A DNA stretch of 64,000 bases from Chryseobacterium sp. (GTDB lineage: Bacteria; Bacteroidota; Bacteroidia; Flavobacteriales; Weeksellaceae). The notes under the pieces were generated by a model. The model was not told the origin of the DNA and did not search any database. It saw only the letters and a program-made list of their open reading frames with translations. The stretch is from the NCBI GenBank assembly GCA_031286615.1, contig JAITUA010000007.1, positions 186,001-250,000 on the forward strand, written 5' to 3'. Positions 1-8,096 of this stretch are shown here, one piece after another (the stretch's first letter is position 1; each line of letters opens with the position of its first letter). The translations under genes were made by a program, and so were the position numbers.

Positions 1-1370
1 AGATCGTTTCTTTCGAAATTAAAGAAGGAAAAGAAAAGAATCCACGACTTTTCGACTTGACCGGACTTCAGGTGGAAGCCAATAAAAAATATGGATATTC
101 AGCGGAAAATACGTTGAACTATATCCAAAGTCTTTATGAAAAGAAGCACGTAACCTATCCACGTGTTGATACCACTTATCTATCCGAAAGTTTATATCCG
201 AAAATAACAGGAATTCTTCAGAAAATGTACCCTTATCAGGATCTGATTGCTCCGTTACTGGAAGCTCCGATTCCAAAATCAAAAGCCGTTTTCGACGATA
301 CCAAAGTAACCGATCACCATGCGATCATTCCTACGGAAATTCCACCTTCTCAAAATTTGAGCAGGGAAGAAAAACTGATTTACGATCTGATTGCAAAACG
401 TTTTATTGCTGTATTTTATCCGGAATGTAAAATTTCCAATACGCTGGTAGAAGGAAAAGTAGGAACCATTCCTTTCAAAACCAGCGGAAGACAGGTTCTT
501 GAAGCAGGGTGGAGAGCCGTTTATGCTAAAGAACCTAAAGAAGAAACCACAGATAAAGACAAAGAAAAAGAAGAAGAACAAACCATTCCTGAATTTATTG
601 TAGGAGAAACCGGACCACATGATCCAAAGATTCACCAGGGAAAAACCACGCCTCCAAAACCTTACACGGAAGCAACCTTGCTGAGAGCAATGGAAACAGC
701 CGGAAAACAGGTTGAAGATGAAGAACTGCGTGAAATGCTGAAGAACAACGGGATCGGAAGACCATCCACCCGCGCCAACATCATTGAAACCCTTTTCAAA
801 AGAAAATACATCGAGAAAAAAAGGAAAAACCTCATCGCTACCCAAACCGGAATTCAGTTGATTGATACCATCGAAGACGAACTTTTAAAAAGTCCGGAAC
901 TGACCGGTGAATGGGAATCAAAACTTCGTAGAATAGAAAAAGGAGAGTATGAAGCCAACCTTTTCAAAGAAGAACTGATCCAGATGGTAACCGAACTTAC
1001 CGAAAAAGTAGTGTACGGAAAAGGTAAAGTGATTACCCTTCAGGAAGAAGAAAAAGAAGAAGTAAAGGAGAAGAAAAAAAGAGAACCTACACAGAAAAAA
1101 GAACTTCAGTCCTGGGAAGAAACGAAATGTCCGAAATGTAAAGAACACAATCTGATCAAAGGAAAAACAGCAGTAGGATGTTCTGATTTCAAAAACTGTG
1201 GCTTTAAAATTACCTTTGAAATTTTCGGTAAAAAATTATCAGATAAACAGCTTTTAGACCTTGTTTTAAAAGGAAAAACTTCAAAATTAAAAGGCTTTAC
1301 CACCCATCCGGAAGCTATTGCAGAAGGTGTTTTGACATTGAGTGACGACTTCCAGACACAACTTAATTAA
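1..1370 (+). CDS. topB: DNA topoisomerase III (type IA), 3' part of gene
   Basis: The frame is open from the left edge of the window, so the gene starts upstream and about 455 C-terminal residues are seen. The protein relaxes or decatenates DNA by cutting one strand and passing another through. The catalytic region is recognisable by the block YPRVDTTYL, whose first Tyr corresponds to the active-site tyrosine of type IA topoisomerases, and by the preceding LTGLQVEANKKYGYSA segment. A Lys/Glu-rich insert follows (about positions 535-590). The C-terminus holds one zinc-ribbon-like motif (CPKC then C..FKNC, about 1129-1200), as in TopB proteins of Bacteroidota. Family assignment is firm. Only the gene start is unknown. 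Confidence 0.95.
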   Translation, partial: IVSFEIKEGKEKNPRLFDLTGLQVEANKKYGYSAENTLNYIQSLYEKKHVTYPRVDTTYLSESLYPKITGILQKMYPYQDLIAPLLEAPIPKSKAVFDDTKVTDHHAIIPTEIPPSQNLSREEKLIYDLIAKRFIAVFYPECKISNTLVEGKVGTIPFKTSGRQVLEAGWRAVYAKEPKEETTDKDKEKEEEQTIPEFIVGETGPHDPKIHQGKTTPPKPYTEATLLRAMETAGKQVEDEELREMLKNNGIGRPSTRANIIETLFKRKYIEKKRKNLIATQTGIQLIDTIEDELLKSPELTGEWESKLRRIEKGEYEANLFKEELIQMVTELTEKVVYGKGKVITLQEEEKEEVKEKKKREPTQKKELQSWEETKCPKCKEHNLIKGKTAVGCSDFKNCGFKITFEIFGKKLSDKQLLDLVLKGKTSKLKGFTTHPEAIAEGVLTLSDDFQTQLN

Positions 1371-1384
1371 ATATCATTATTGAG

Positions 1385-1431
1385 TGGAGAATACGGGATT
1401 CGAACCCGTGGCCTTTTGACTGCCAGTCAAA
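1385..1431 (-). tRNA. tRNA 3'-half fragment (Ala-GGC-like), not a complete tRNA
   Basis: On the minus strand the order is anticodon stem TTTGA, loop CTGGCAG (anticodon GGC), stem TCAAA, a 5-nt variable loop, T arm ACGGG-TTCGAAT-CCCGT, acceptor half ATTCTCC and discriminator A. The matching 5' acceptor half (GGAGAAT) and a normal D arm are absent from the adjoining 80 bases. A weak ATAGC/GCTAT stem stands where the D arm should be. This is most simply a leftover 3' tRNA fragment, such as integrating elements leave at tRNA genes. It should not be counted as a functional tRNA. Confidence 0.6.
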
Positions 1432-1640
1432 CACAATAGCTTTTAATATACGCTATATGAGCCTTGTTCTTCAAAGATAATAAAATAACGGCTGGAACTT
1501 CATAGAAAAAGGTGATCCAATTTTGGACAGTATTATATTTTATCGAAGATAAAATCTTTGCGCCTTAAAAATAGACAACTTTTGAAATAACTTGCGCCTT
1601 TGCGTTTTCCAACAATCTTCTGACTTTTAATTCATACTGA

Positions 1641-1705
1641 GATTCCTACGGAATGACAATTACAACGCTTAGTTTATCCATACAGTTTGTCATTCCGTAG
1701 GAATC
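1641..1705. repeat. 65-bp interspersed inverted repeat, copy 1
   Basis: The arms are 18 bp and perfectly complementary: GATTCCTACGGAATGACA at 1641-1658 and its reverse complement at 1688-1705. The 29-bp core between them matches, in reverse orientation, the cores of the copies at 8631 and 18955. There is no ORF inside. Confidence 0.9.
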
Positions 1706-1775
1706 CATCCTTATACTTTTAAATAGTTCTACCATTATTGTTGTAACCCAAATACCCCAACTGAAGAAGTAAAAA

Positions 1776-1831
1776 TTCCCCTCCACTGGAGGGGTGGCGA
1801 AAATTCAGAGAATTTTTGACGGGGTGGTTTA
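1776..1831. repeat. GC-rich hairpin block (CCCCTCCA-CTGGAGGGG)
   Basis: CCCCTCCA pairs with TGGAGGGG to form a tight hairpin, followed by a second dyad (AAATTC-AGA-GAATTT) and a GGGGTGG motif. It stands out by base composition from the A+T-rich surroundings. It resembles short intergenic repeats common in Flavobacteriia, but only one copy lies in this window, so repeat status is inferred. Confidence 0.45.
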
Positions 1832-1851
1832 CCGTTTTTCTAAACTCATTC

Positions 1852-2346
1852 TCATCTTGAAACTTCAACATTCTCTTTTTTCTGTTTCATAAACTGAAAG
1901 ATGGATCCAATCACAAAAAGCACCAAAATAACAAGAAGAGTCTGACCAATGATAGGATCTTTGATATCCTTAGCTAAAGGATGTCCGATAGGAACCCTTG
2001 TAAAAGTCTCATTAATTGTAGGAACAAGAGACAGGAAAAAGCTGAATGACAGCAAAAAATTCTCAAAATATCTGGCTCTCCTGCTTTCCTTTTTACTTAA
2101 GAACAGGAAATAGGCGACAGAGATCAAAACAATGATGAATAATGAGAACACATGCCCTGCATTAAAACCTCCGGCTTTGGAAATGCCCAATGCTGAAAGT
2201 GACGTGATGAGCGTAGCGTAAAAGTACACCTTCCCGGATAGATGAGCTAAGTTAATCTTACCATATTTGATAAATCCGATCATTGCGCCGACAAGAGCAC
2301 TGATACCAATGATGGTATGAAAAATTCCTAAAATTGATAGATGCAT
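1852..2346 (-). CDS. Multipass membrane protein, DUF2306-like
   Basis: 164 residues with four to five hydrophobic segments (about 5-27, 38-58, 66-86, 95-113 and 133-153), a short basic KKESRR loop and a basic tail. It fits small integral membrane proteins of the DUF2306 type, whose function is unknown. It lies downstream of, and on the same strand as, the AraC regulator at 2571-3425. The 224-bp gap argues for its own promoter rather than a tight operon. The regulator is a plausible controller by position only. Confidence 0.6.
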   Translation of the reverse strand: MHLSILGIFHTIIGISALVGAMIGFIKYGKINLAHLSGKVYFYATLITSLSALGISKAGGFNAGHVFSLFIIVLISVAYFLFLSKKESRRARYFENFLLSFSFFLSLVPTINETFTRVPIGHPLAKDIKDPIIGQTLLVILVLFVIGSIFQFMKQKKENVEVSR

Positions 2347-2570
2347 ATTGATATTATTTAAAATTTATACTCATTCAGTTTCTTGTTTTTTGCATTTTAC
2401 GGGATCTTAAGAGGAAAGTTATCCCCTGAAACTGATAGTACAAATTTGCGGTAGAAATACAGAAATGATTTTGTGATTTCGTTCAAGAATTTGAGATTTT
2501 GGTTCAAAAAAAAAGCACTTCTTATTGAAAAAAGAAATGCGTATATAATTTGTATAAAATAGTTTTCCAA

Positions 2571-3425
2571 TTATTTTTCTTTCCGTTCCTGACGATAAGC
2601 TGAAGGGGAAATGTGAAATTTATCGCTGAAATTTTTTGTAAAAGTTGCCAGATCATTAAATCCGCAGTCAAAAGCGATATCCGTAATGCGTTCATCAGAT
2701 ATTAAAAGCAGTTCGGTGGCCTTTTCCAGTTTTTTGTTTCTTATATAATTGGCGGGAGTATCCTCATAAAGTTTTGCGAATTCTCTTTTGAAGGATGATA
2801 CACTCAGATTACTTTGTTCTGCAAGCTGTTCAATGGTGAGCTGCGAAAATAAGTTGGCTTCAATGATTTGCTTAAAAGAGTAAGTTGTTGGGGAGAAAAG
2901 TTGAGACAAAATCAATTGAATGGCATTGGCATTCTGTGACTGAGCCAGCAATAACATGATCTCTTTTAACTTAAGAATTAATATATCTTCATTAATAAGA
3001 GAAGGATTTTCAAAGTAAAAAAGCAGTCCTTCTACATATTTTTGAATCAGAAAATCATTATTTATTTTCTCACTGGATTGATTTGAAACCATGTTTGCAG
3101 GTCTCTGCAGTAAGGAAGGTAATTCTCTGTCGTAAATTCTTTTCAGAATATCAGGGTAGAAAGTCACAATGACGACCTGGCAGTTACTTTCTGAATTTGA
3201 ATTTTGAATATGCTTTCCCGAGCTGATACAGTTCAGAAACAGGGAATAGTTGGCAGGAACATCAAATTCCTGTTCATCTGTCTTATATTGAAATTCTCCT
3301 TTGATTACATATAGAAAACAGGCCTGCTCCGAAACCGGAAAATCATATCTGAATGGCCCTGTCATATCAATTTTCTGTATCAGGGTTTTTCCAAATAATT
3401 CGTATTTTTTGTAATCATTCAGCAT
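2571..3425 (-). CDS. AraC-family transcriptional regulator
   Basis: 284 residues. The C-terminal third (about 185-280) has the two helix-turn-helix units of AraC/XylS proteins, with the typical blocks LSVSSFKREFAKLY and IAFDCGFNDLATFTKNF and an ending like HISPSAYRQ. The N-terminal half is cupin-like, as in effector-sensing AraC proteins, without a recognised ligand. It probably binds DNA as a dimer and acts on a neighbouring gene. The nearest same-strand gene is the membrane protein at 1852-2346. The effector is unknown. Confidence 0.9.
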   Translation of the reverse strand: MLNDYKKYELFGKTLIQKIDMTGPFRYDFPVSEQACFLYVIKGEFQYKTDEQEFDVPANYSLFLNCISSGKHIQNSNSESNCQVVIVTFYPDILKRIYDRELPSLLQRPANMVSNQSSEKINNDFLIQKYVEGLLFYFENPSLINEDILILKLKEIMLLLAQSQNANAIQLILSQLFSPTTYSFKQIIEANLFSQLTIEQLAEQSNLSVSSFKREFAKLYEDTPANYIRNKKLEKATELLLISDERITDIAFDCGFNDLATFTKNFSDKFHISPSAYRQERKEK

Positions 3426-3546
3426 ACTGGAAGGGTTTCGTTTTGAAATGAATCACGGGAAATTTAAATAATTTTTTCTTTAAAATGGCAAAATGTATTC
3501 TATTTTTAATGAATAAAAGTATACCGCTCCGCATAGCCACACAGTT

Positions 3547-3564
3547 TGTCATTCCGTAGGAATC
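3547..3564. repeat. Half copy of the 65-bp inverted repeat
   Basis: The right arm TGTCATTCCGTAGGAATC is perfect, but no left arm lies within 70 bp upstream. The adjacent bases ACAGTT match the core edge of copy 1. This looks like a decayed or recombined copy. Confidence 0.75.
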
Positions 3565-3623
3565 CAGTCCTATATTTTCATCTTGAAAAGAAGAAGGAAT
3601 TCGTTCCATACGGCCGATTGATT

Positions 3624-4049
3624 TTACCGGAACAATTTCTCATGCCATCCACCAACATCATTTTTAATCTCCTCATGATGCTTGCATAAAATCACAGCCA
3701 GTTCCAGTTCAGATCTTTCAGATTTGTAAGGATTCACAGTAAGAAACCCAAAGAAATTTCCATCCTGATCAACGATTGCCGGAGGATAAGCCCCATATTC
3801 ATTCCATGGAGAGTAGGTGCTGTGGGTACTTCCATAGTTTCCGTACATATTCCAGATTGATTTTGAACTGAATGCATTTCCGTAATCACTAAACTTGTTC
3901 CATATCGAATTTTTATCAAACTTATCACAGTTTAAGCATCCTAGATATTGATCCTGGTCTGCACCACCATACAAATGCAGCGTCTGCGCCTGGAAACTGG
4001 AGCCTGCAACTAAACCTAAAAATTGGAAAAACCTCTTTAAACCCATCAT
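3624..4049 (-). CDS. Small secreted protein with WN-YG repeats
   Basis: The open frame reaches 4163, but the best start is the ATG pair at 4049/4046, which follows AGGAAAG and begins a signal peptide (MMGLKRFFQFLGLV...SSFQAQ). The mature part is about 115 residues and contains three tandem units of the form S-x-WN-x-Y/F-x-x-YG (period about 16), then PPAIVDQDGNFFGFLTVNPY. I do not recognise a functional family. The repeats suggest a structural or surface role. No operon partner is on the same strand. The name and start are inferred; the repeats are directly visible. Confidence 0.6.
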   Translation of the reverse strand: MMGLKRFFQFLGLVAGSSFQAQTLHLYGGADQDQYLGCLNCDKFDKNSIWNKFSDYGNAFSSKSIWNMYGNYGSTHSTYSPWNEYGAYPPAIVDQDGNFFGFLTVNPYKSERSELELAVILCKHHEEIKNDVGGWHEKLFR

Positions 4050-4291
4050 AAAGCTTTCCTGCAAAGCTAACCTTTTGAGCTGAAAAAATTTAATTATTAC
4101 TGAACAAAACCACACACCACAAAATCTTATAGGTTTCCAATATCTATAAGGTTTAAATTTCATGTAGAGATCAGACAGCAGTATAAATTTATATCAGTTT
4201 CCTAAAAGCCTCCTGCCATTGGAAATTTTTAATCTTTAAATTCTTTAATCTTTAAATCAATTTCTACCTTTACATACAAATTCAAAAAATA

Positions 4292-4714
4292 ATGACACCA
4301 GAGAAAAGAAAACTCATCACAGACAGCTTCGGCCGTTCAGAAACCTTAAAATTCTATCAAGCAGAACTGCTGGAAGTTGAAACAGATTTTATATCTATGA
4401 AGATTCCCAAAATGGAGATGATGACCAGAAAAGCAGGGATGTTCAACGGAGCGATGATCGCTTCTCTGGTGGATGTTTCTTCAGGATATGCAGCAGTAAG
4501 TCATTATGCCGAAGACTGTTATGTCGTAACTGTTGAGTTGAAAGTGAATTACCTTCGTCCTGCTATGGGCGATGCGTTGGTTTCAAAATCCTATGTCATC
4601 AAAGGAGGAGGGAAAATCATTGTGGTAAGAACGGAAATCTATGTTCAGAATGAAAATTCCGACTCAGAAAGTCATGTGGCGACCTCATTGGTCACTATGA
4701 TGAAAATAAAATAA
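4292..4714 (+). CDS. PaaI-type hotdog-fold thioesterase
   Basis: 140 residues with the hotdog signature FNGAMIASLVDVSSGYAA (about 50-67) followed by VTVELKVNYLRP, as in PaaI/YbgC-related acyl-CoA thioesterases. The expected reaction is hydrolysis of an acyl- or aryl-CoA thioester in the cytoplasm. The usual HGG-x-D pattern is only partly kept (NGAMIASLVD), so the substrate cannot be assigned. A TACCTTTA box at 4265-4272 lies just upstream and could be its -7 element. It is a single gene between a minus-strand gene and the YvlD-type gene. Confidence 0.75.
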   Translation: MTPEKRKLITDSFGRSETLKFYQAELLEVETDFISMKIPKMEMMTRKAGMFNGAMIASLVDVSSGYAAVSHYAEDCYVVTVELKVNYLRPAMGDALVSKSYVIKGGGKIIVVRTEIYVQNENSDSESHVATSLVTMMKIK

Positions 4715-4831
4715 CAGATTGGGGAAGTAACAGGCAAAATATTCCTTAAATAAAGGGTTTAACGGAATTATTTTTTTTGAAATGGAATGGCTTTTGCTCA
4801 ATATTCCCCATAAACATTAAAAAATATCACA

Positions 4832-5176
4832 ATGAACTTAATTATCCGACTATTTGTAACAGCAATTGTTGCTTATCTTTTAACCAAAATTCTACCGGGA
4901 GTACATTTTGAAGGATTTTCTTCAGCCATTATCTTTGCTATTGTGCTTGGGGTTCTCAACATATTTGTAAAACCAATTTTAAGCCTGTTTGGTCTGCCGT
5001 TAACGATCCTTACTTTAGGATTCTTTGCTTTGGTAATCAATGCCGGAATTATCCTGATCGCAGACTATTTCATAGACAGTATGGTGGTAGATGGTTTCTG
5101 GTGGGCATTTATCTTCAGTATTCTGCTGTCAATCGTGACTTCTCTGGCAAACTCAATGTTCTCAGATGGGGATTAA
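4832..5176 (+). CDS. YvlD/phage-holin-4-superfamily membrane protein
   Basis: 114 residues consisting of four hydrophobic segments (about 5-20, 30-48, 55-78 and 87-106). The pattern IFAIVLGVLNIFVKPIL...LPLTILTLGFFALVINAGI is typical of the small Phage_holin_4_2 / YvlD family. Despite the family name these are ordinary chromosomal membrane proteins, and there is no lysis gene nearby. The cellular role is not established. It is followed directly by a strong terminator shared with the convergent gene at 5232. Confidence 0.85.
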   Translation: MNLIIRLFVTAIVAYLLTKILPGVHFEGFSSAIIFAIVLGVLNIFVKPILSLFGLPLTILTLGFFALVINAGIILIADYFIDSMVVDGFWWAFIFSILLSIVTSLANSMFSDGD

Positions 5177-5198
5177 ATTATAAAATAATACTATCATA

Positions 5199-5231
5199 AA
5201 ATAGGCTGCCCACTTGGGCAGCCTATTATTT
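5199..5231. terminator. Bidirectional terminator between convergent genes
   Basis: AATAGGCTGCCCA and GGGCAGCCTATT form a near-perfect stem with A-run and T-run flanks on both sides, between stops at 5176 (plus) and 5232 (minus). Confidence 0.9.
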
Positions 5232-5486
5232 TTAACAATTCTTTTTGATCCACTTTATGCAGTCTTCATAAGTGAGTATCTGGCCGTCTTTTTTCATGTA
5301 AGGCGCATTAATTGGCGCATTTTCATCAATTTGTGCCAGGATTTGTTCACGGGTTCTGCCTGCAAAATTAACTCTCGTTTCATCGATAGATCCATACTTG
5401 AAGTGGCCTGCATGTACGTGCCAAAGATTGGCTGTACCCGCGTCTACCCGCGTTGCTTTAAAATCGCCTGTGTCTGGTGTGCTCAT
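5232..5486 (-). CDS. Hypothetical protein, 84 aa
   Basis: Soluble and without a signal peptide. It begins MSTPDTGDFKATRVDAGTANLWHVHAGHF and has a single C-terminal Cys. I do not recognise a family. Coding is supported by a clean ATG, a length filling the space up to the shared terminator, and no better frame on the other strand (the plus-strand ORF in the same place is Cys-rich and unlike its neighbours). The two His in WHVHAGHF could bind a metal, but nothing else supports that. Confidence 0.6.
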   Translation of the reverse strand: MSTPDTGDFKATRVDAGTANLWHVHAGHFKYGSIDETRVNFAGRTREQILAQIDENAPINAPYMKKDGQILTYEDCIKWIKKNC

Positions 5487-5571
5487 AATGTAAAATTTTA
5501 ATGGGTTGGTAATTTATGATATCGGACGTCTGATGGTGTAAAATTCAGTATTTGAAATAGGCATTGGTACA

Positions 5572-5608
5572 GGGAAAATCCCCATATTTAAAAAATGGGT
5601 GTTTTCCC
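5572..5608. repeat. Long intergenic stem-loop
   Basis: GGGAAAATCCCCAT (5572-5585) pairs with ATGGGTGTTTTCCC (5595-5608) over 14 positions with one mismatch and one G-T pair, leaving a 9-nt A/T loop. No T-run follows, so it is not a typical terminator. It lies between the divergent genes at 5486 (minus) and 5763 (plus). Confidence 0.6.
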
Positions 5609-5676
5609 GGAAATGTACTTTACAGGATAAAAAGAATTTTAATGTTAATTCTTTCGTTCATCTTTATTTTAAATAT

Positions 5677-5684
5677 TAACTTTG
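5677..5684 (+). promoter_or_regulatory. -7 element TAACTTTG of the S9 peptidase gene
   Basis: It matches the Bacteroidota TAnnTTTG box. No clear TTG is found at the expected -33 position. It lies about 80 bp before the ATG at 5763. Confidence 0.4.
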
Positions 5685-5762
5685 GCAATCTTTGAGTTTA
5701 ATAAAAGGAGAGTACGAAATCAGCAGGATTCCGTACATCCGTTAAAAAATGAATATCAACAT

Positions 5763-7757
5763 ATGAAACTTAAGTACAGTCTGCTGGCCTTGGCAGCTCC
5801 GCTTTTAATGAATGCACAACAAGTAATGACACCTGAAATTCTTTGGACTTTGAAAAAAGTTGGAGTACAGGCTGTTTCACCGGATCAGGGTTCTCTTATC
5901 TATAAAGTAGGACAGGTAGATCTGAAAACAGAGAAAACAAAAAATGAGAACTATTTTCTGAATGTTCTTAATAATCAGTCTTCCAAAATTGATTTCGGTA
6001 AGAAAGCCCTTATTCAATGGGATAAAAACGGAATTTATGCTCAGGAAGGAGATAAAATCTATCTTTCTAAAGATGCAGGAAAAACCTGGACAGAATTTTA
6101 TACCATTGGTGAAGTTGATAATGTTGTCATTTCTCCGGATGGGAAAAAAATTGCTTTCAGCAAGCAGGTATTGGTAGAAAAAGTAATGGGGAAAGATAAA
6201 TTCGCTGATACTCCTAAAACGACTGCTCAGGTATACACAGACCTGAATCACAGACACTGGGATTATTTCAATGAAGGAAAATACAACCATGTATTTGTAG
6301 TCAATACTTCTGATAAAGCAGAATCCGCTAAAGACCTGCTGGAAGGAAAAATGTGGGATTCTCCTCAGAGACCTTTCGGGGGGGCTGAAGACTTTATCTG
6401 GAGTTCAGATTCTGCACAGCTTTTATATGTTACAAAACCTAAAAGTGGAAAAGACTATTCTACAAGCACCAATACAGATATTTTTGCTTACGATTTAGCA
6501 TCAGGTACCACCAAAAATCTTACAGAATCCAATAAAGGATATGATGTAAATCCTAAATTCAGTCCGGATGGAAAATCTTTGATCTGGCAGAGTATGGCCA
6601 GAGATGGGTATGAAGCAGATAAGAATGATGTGAAAATCATGGATTGGAAATCTGGGAAGACAACTAATCTTACTTCAGGATGGGATGAAAGTGTTTCAGG
6701 AGATGTACTTTGGGGTGCAGATTCAAAAACAATCTACTTCACAGCAGCATTCAGAGGGACAAAGCAGCTTTTTGCCCTGGATTCAAAATCAGCAAAAGTA
6801 CAGCAGATTACAAAAGGAGATTTTGATGTAAACGAAATCTTCACAGATAATAAAACTTCACTTTTAGTAGGAAGAACAGATGTAAACCATGCAACAGAGC
6901 TATTCTCAGTAAACGTTAAAAACGGAGAAATGAAGCAGGTGACTGAAGCTAACAAAGAAACATATGCTAAGCTGGCTCAGGGGAAATCTGAACTTAAGAT
7001 GGTGAAAACTTCAGACGGTAAAGAAATGGGGGTGTGGTTCCACTATCCGCCAAACTTTGATCCGAACAAGAAATATCCGACATTGGTGTATTGCCAGGGA
7101 GGTCCGCAGTCTGCGCTTACTCAGTTTTTCAGTGTAAGATGGAACTTTGCTCTGATGACAGCCAACGATTATATCGTGGTAGCTCCGAACAGAAGAGGTA
7201 TGCCGGGCTGGGGAACAAAATGGAATGAAGAAATTTCAAGAGACTGGGGTGGACAGCCAATGAGAGATTATCTGGCAGCAACAGATTTTGCAAAAACATT
7301 ACCATATGTAGACGGTGACAGAGTAGCAGCGGTAGGAGCGAGCTACGGAGGATACAGCGTATTTATGCTTGCCGGAATTCATGAAAACAGATTCAAAACG
7401 TTCATTGCACATGATGGATTATTTGATATGAAATCATGGTATCTGACTACCGAAGAGCTTTGGTTTGCAAACTGGGATCTTGGTTCTCCATGGGAAAAAC
7501 CACAACCAAAAGCATATACAGAATTCAACCCAAGCAATTTTGTAGATAAATGGAACAAACCAATTATGATTGTTCAGGGAGGAATTGATTTCCGTGTTCC
7601 TTACGAGCAGGGTCAGGAAGCTTTCCAGGCTGCAAAATTAAGAGGATTAAAATCTAAACTGGTTTACTTCCCGAACGAAAATCACTGGGTACTTCATCCA
7701 CAAAACGGATTGGTATGGCAGAGAGAATTCTTCGATTGGCTGAAGGAAACTTTGTAA
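5763..7757 (+). CDS. S9-family serine peptidase, dipeptidyl peptidase 5-like
   Basis: The start is the ATG at 5763, which begins a signal peptide (MKLKYSLLALAAPLLMNAQ); the frame is open further upstream only from a TTG. The product is 664 residues: a beta-propeller of about 20-400 with repeated SPDGKxIxF/WxSD-type blades, and an alpha/beta-hydrolase domain of about 410-664. The triad is visible: Ser527 in GASYGG, Asp609 in GGIDFRVP and His641 in NENHWVLHP. Length and layout match Porphyromonas-type DPP5, a periplasmic enzyme that removes dipeptides from peptide N-termini and feeds amino-acid catabolism. Family S9 is certain; the DPP5 subtype is likely. It is monocistronic, with its own terminator at 7788-7834. 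Confidence 0.9.
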   Translation: MKLKYSLLALAAPLLMNAQQVMTPEILWTLKKVGVQAVSPDQGSLIYKVGQVDLKTEKTKNENYFLNVLNNQSSKIDFGKKALIQWDKNGIYAQEGDKIYLSKDAGKTWTEFYTIGEVDNVVISPDGKKIAFSKQVLVEKVMGKDKFADTPKTTAQVYTDLNHRHWDYFNEGKYNHVFVVNTSDKAESAKDLLEGKMWDSPQRPFGGAEDFIWSSDSAQLLYVTKPKSGKDYSTSTNTDIFAYDLASGTTKNLTESNKGYDVNPKFSPDGKSLIWQSMARDGYEADKNDVKIMDWKSGKTTNLTSGWDESVSGDVLWGADSKTIYFTAAFRGTKQLFALDSKSAKVQQITKGDFDVNEIFTDNKTSLLVGRTDVNHATELFSVNVKNGEMKQVTEANKETYAKLAQGKSELKMVKTSDGKEMGVWFHYPPNFDPNKKYPTLVYCQGGPQSALTQFFSVRWNFALMTANDYIVVAPNRRGMPGWGTKWNEEISRDWGGQPMRDYLAATDFAKTLPYVDGDRVAAVGASYGGYSVFMLAGIHENRFKTFIAHDGLFDMKSWYLTTEELWFANWDLGSPWEKPQPKAYTEFNPSNFVDKWNKPIMIVQGGIDFRVPYEQGQEAFQAAKLRGLKSKLVYFPNENHWVLHPQNGLVWQREFFDWLKETL

Positions 7758-7787
7758 GATCAGCAAAAATAAACATCAATAAATAAT

Positions 7788-7834
7788 AGCGGGCTATTAT
7801 CCAGAGCGTAGACGAAGGAAGCCCGCTTTTTTTA
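7788..7834 (+). terminator. Terminator after the S9 peptidase gene
   Basis: AGCGGGCT and AGCCCGCT form the stem, with a 24-nt loop, followed by a run of eight T. Confidence 0.7.
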
Positions 7835-7900
7835 TGCCTAAATTCCGATAGCTTTAGCCAAAACTTAAATAAACTGCGTTGGTTAAAGGAATTTAATTCA

Positions 7901-8065
7901 GGCTATTGGAAGCTGGAAGAAGGAGGCTGGAAGTTGCTGTTAATCTTAACATTTATAGACGTTGCCATCAATTAATACTATCACTGTTTAAAAAGATGAA
8001 AATACGAACAACCTGTTTTTCATAACCTCAATAACTTCCTTTTTCAAGCTCCCGGCTTCCAGCCA
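7901..8065. repeat. Degenerate intergenic inverted repeat (GGAAGCTGGAAG type)
   Basis: GGAAGCTGGAAGAAGGAGGC near 7910 is mirrored imperfectly by CCCGGCTTCCAGCC near 8051-8064. It resembles a decayed mobile-repeat pair. The rest of the gap from 7758 to 8096 shows no gene. Confidence 0.3.
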
Positions 8066-8096
8066 GATTAAATAAATTAAATCTCTATATTTGAAT

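Larger units (their letters stand above)
1371..1851. other. Intergenic gap of about 480 bp made of repeats
   Basis: No coding frame of quality is present. From left to right it holds the tRNA fragment (1385-1431); a short dyad ATTTTATC-GAA-GATAAAAT near 1535-1555 followed by TTTGCGCC-rich sequence; a complete 65-bp inverted repeat (1641-1705); and a GC-rich hairpin block (1776-1831). It looks like a sink for interspersed intergenic repeats. Confidence 0.6.

Noticed and set aside
279-845. 188-aa open frame on the minus strand inside the topoisomerase gene
   Set aside because: It is a shadow of topB: Phe-rich and low complexity (from the Lys/Glu-rich coding strand), and it lies entirely inside a well-supported gene.
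4832-5176. Holin-family name suggesting a prophage
   Set aside because: The YvlD/holin-4 family is chromosomal in most bacteria. No endolysin, terminase, capsid or integrase gene is present, and the fibre-like secreted proteins stand alone.
5214-5501. 95-aa plus-strand frame opposite the gene at 5232-5486
   Set aside because: Starts inside the terminator hairpin; its Cys-rich composition is unlike neighbouring proteins. The minus-strand frame is a better gene.
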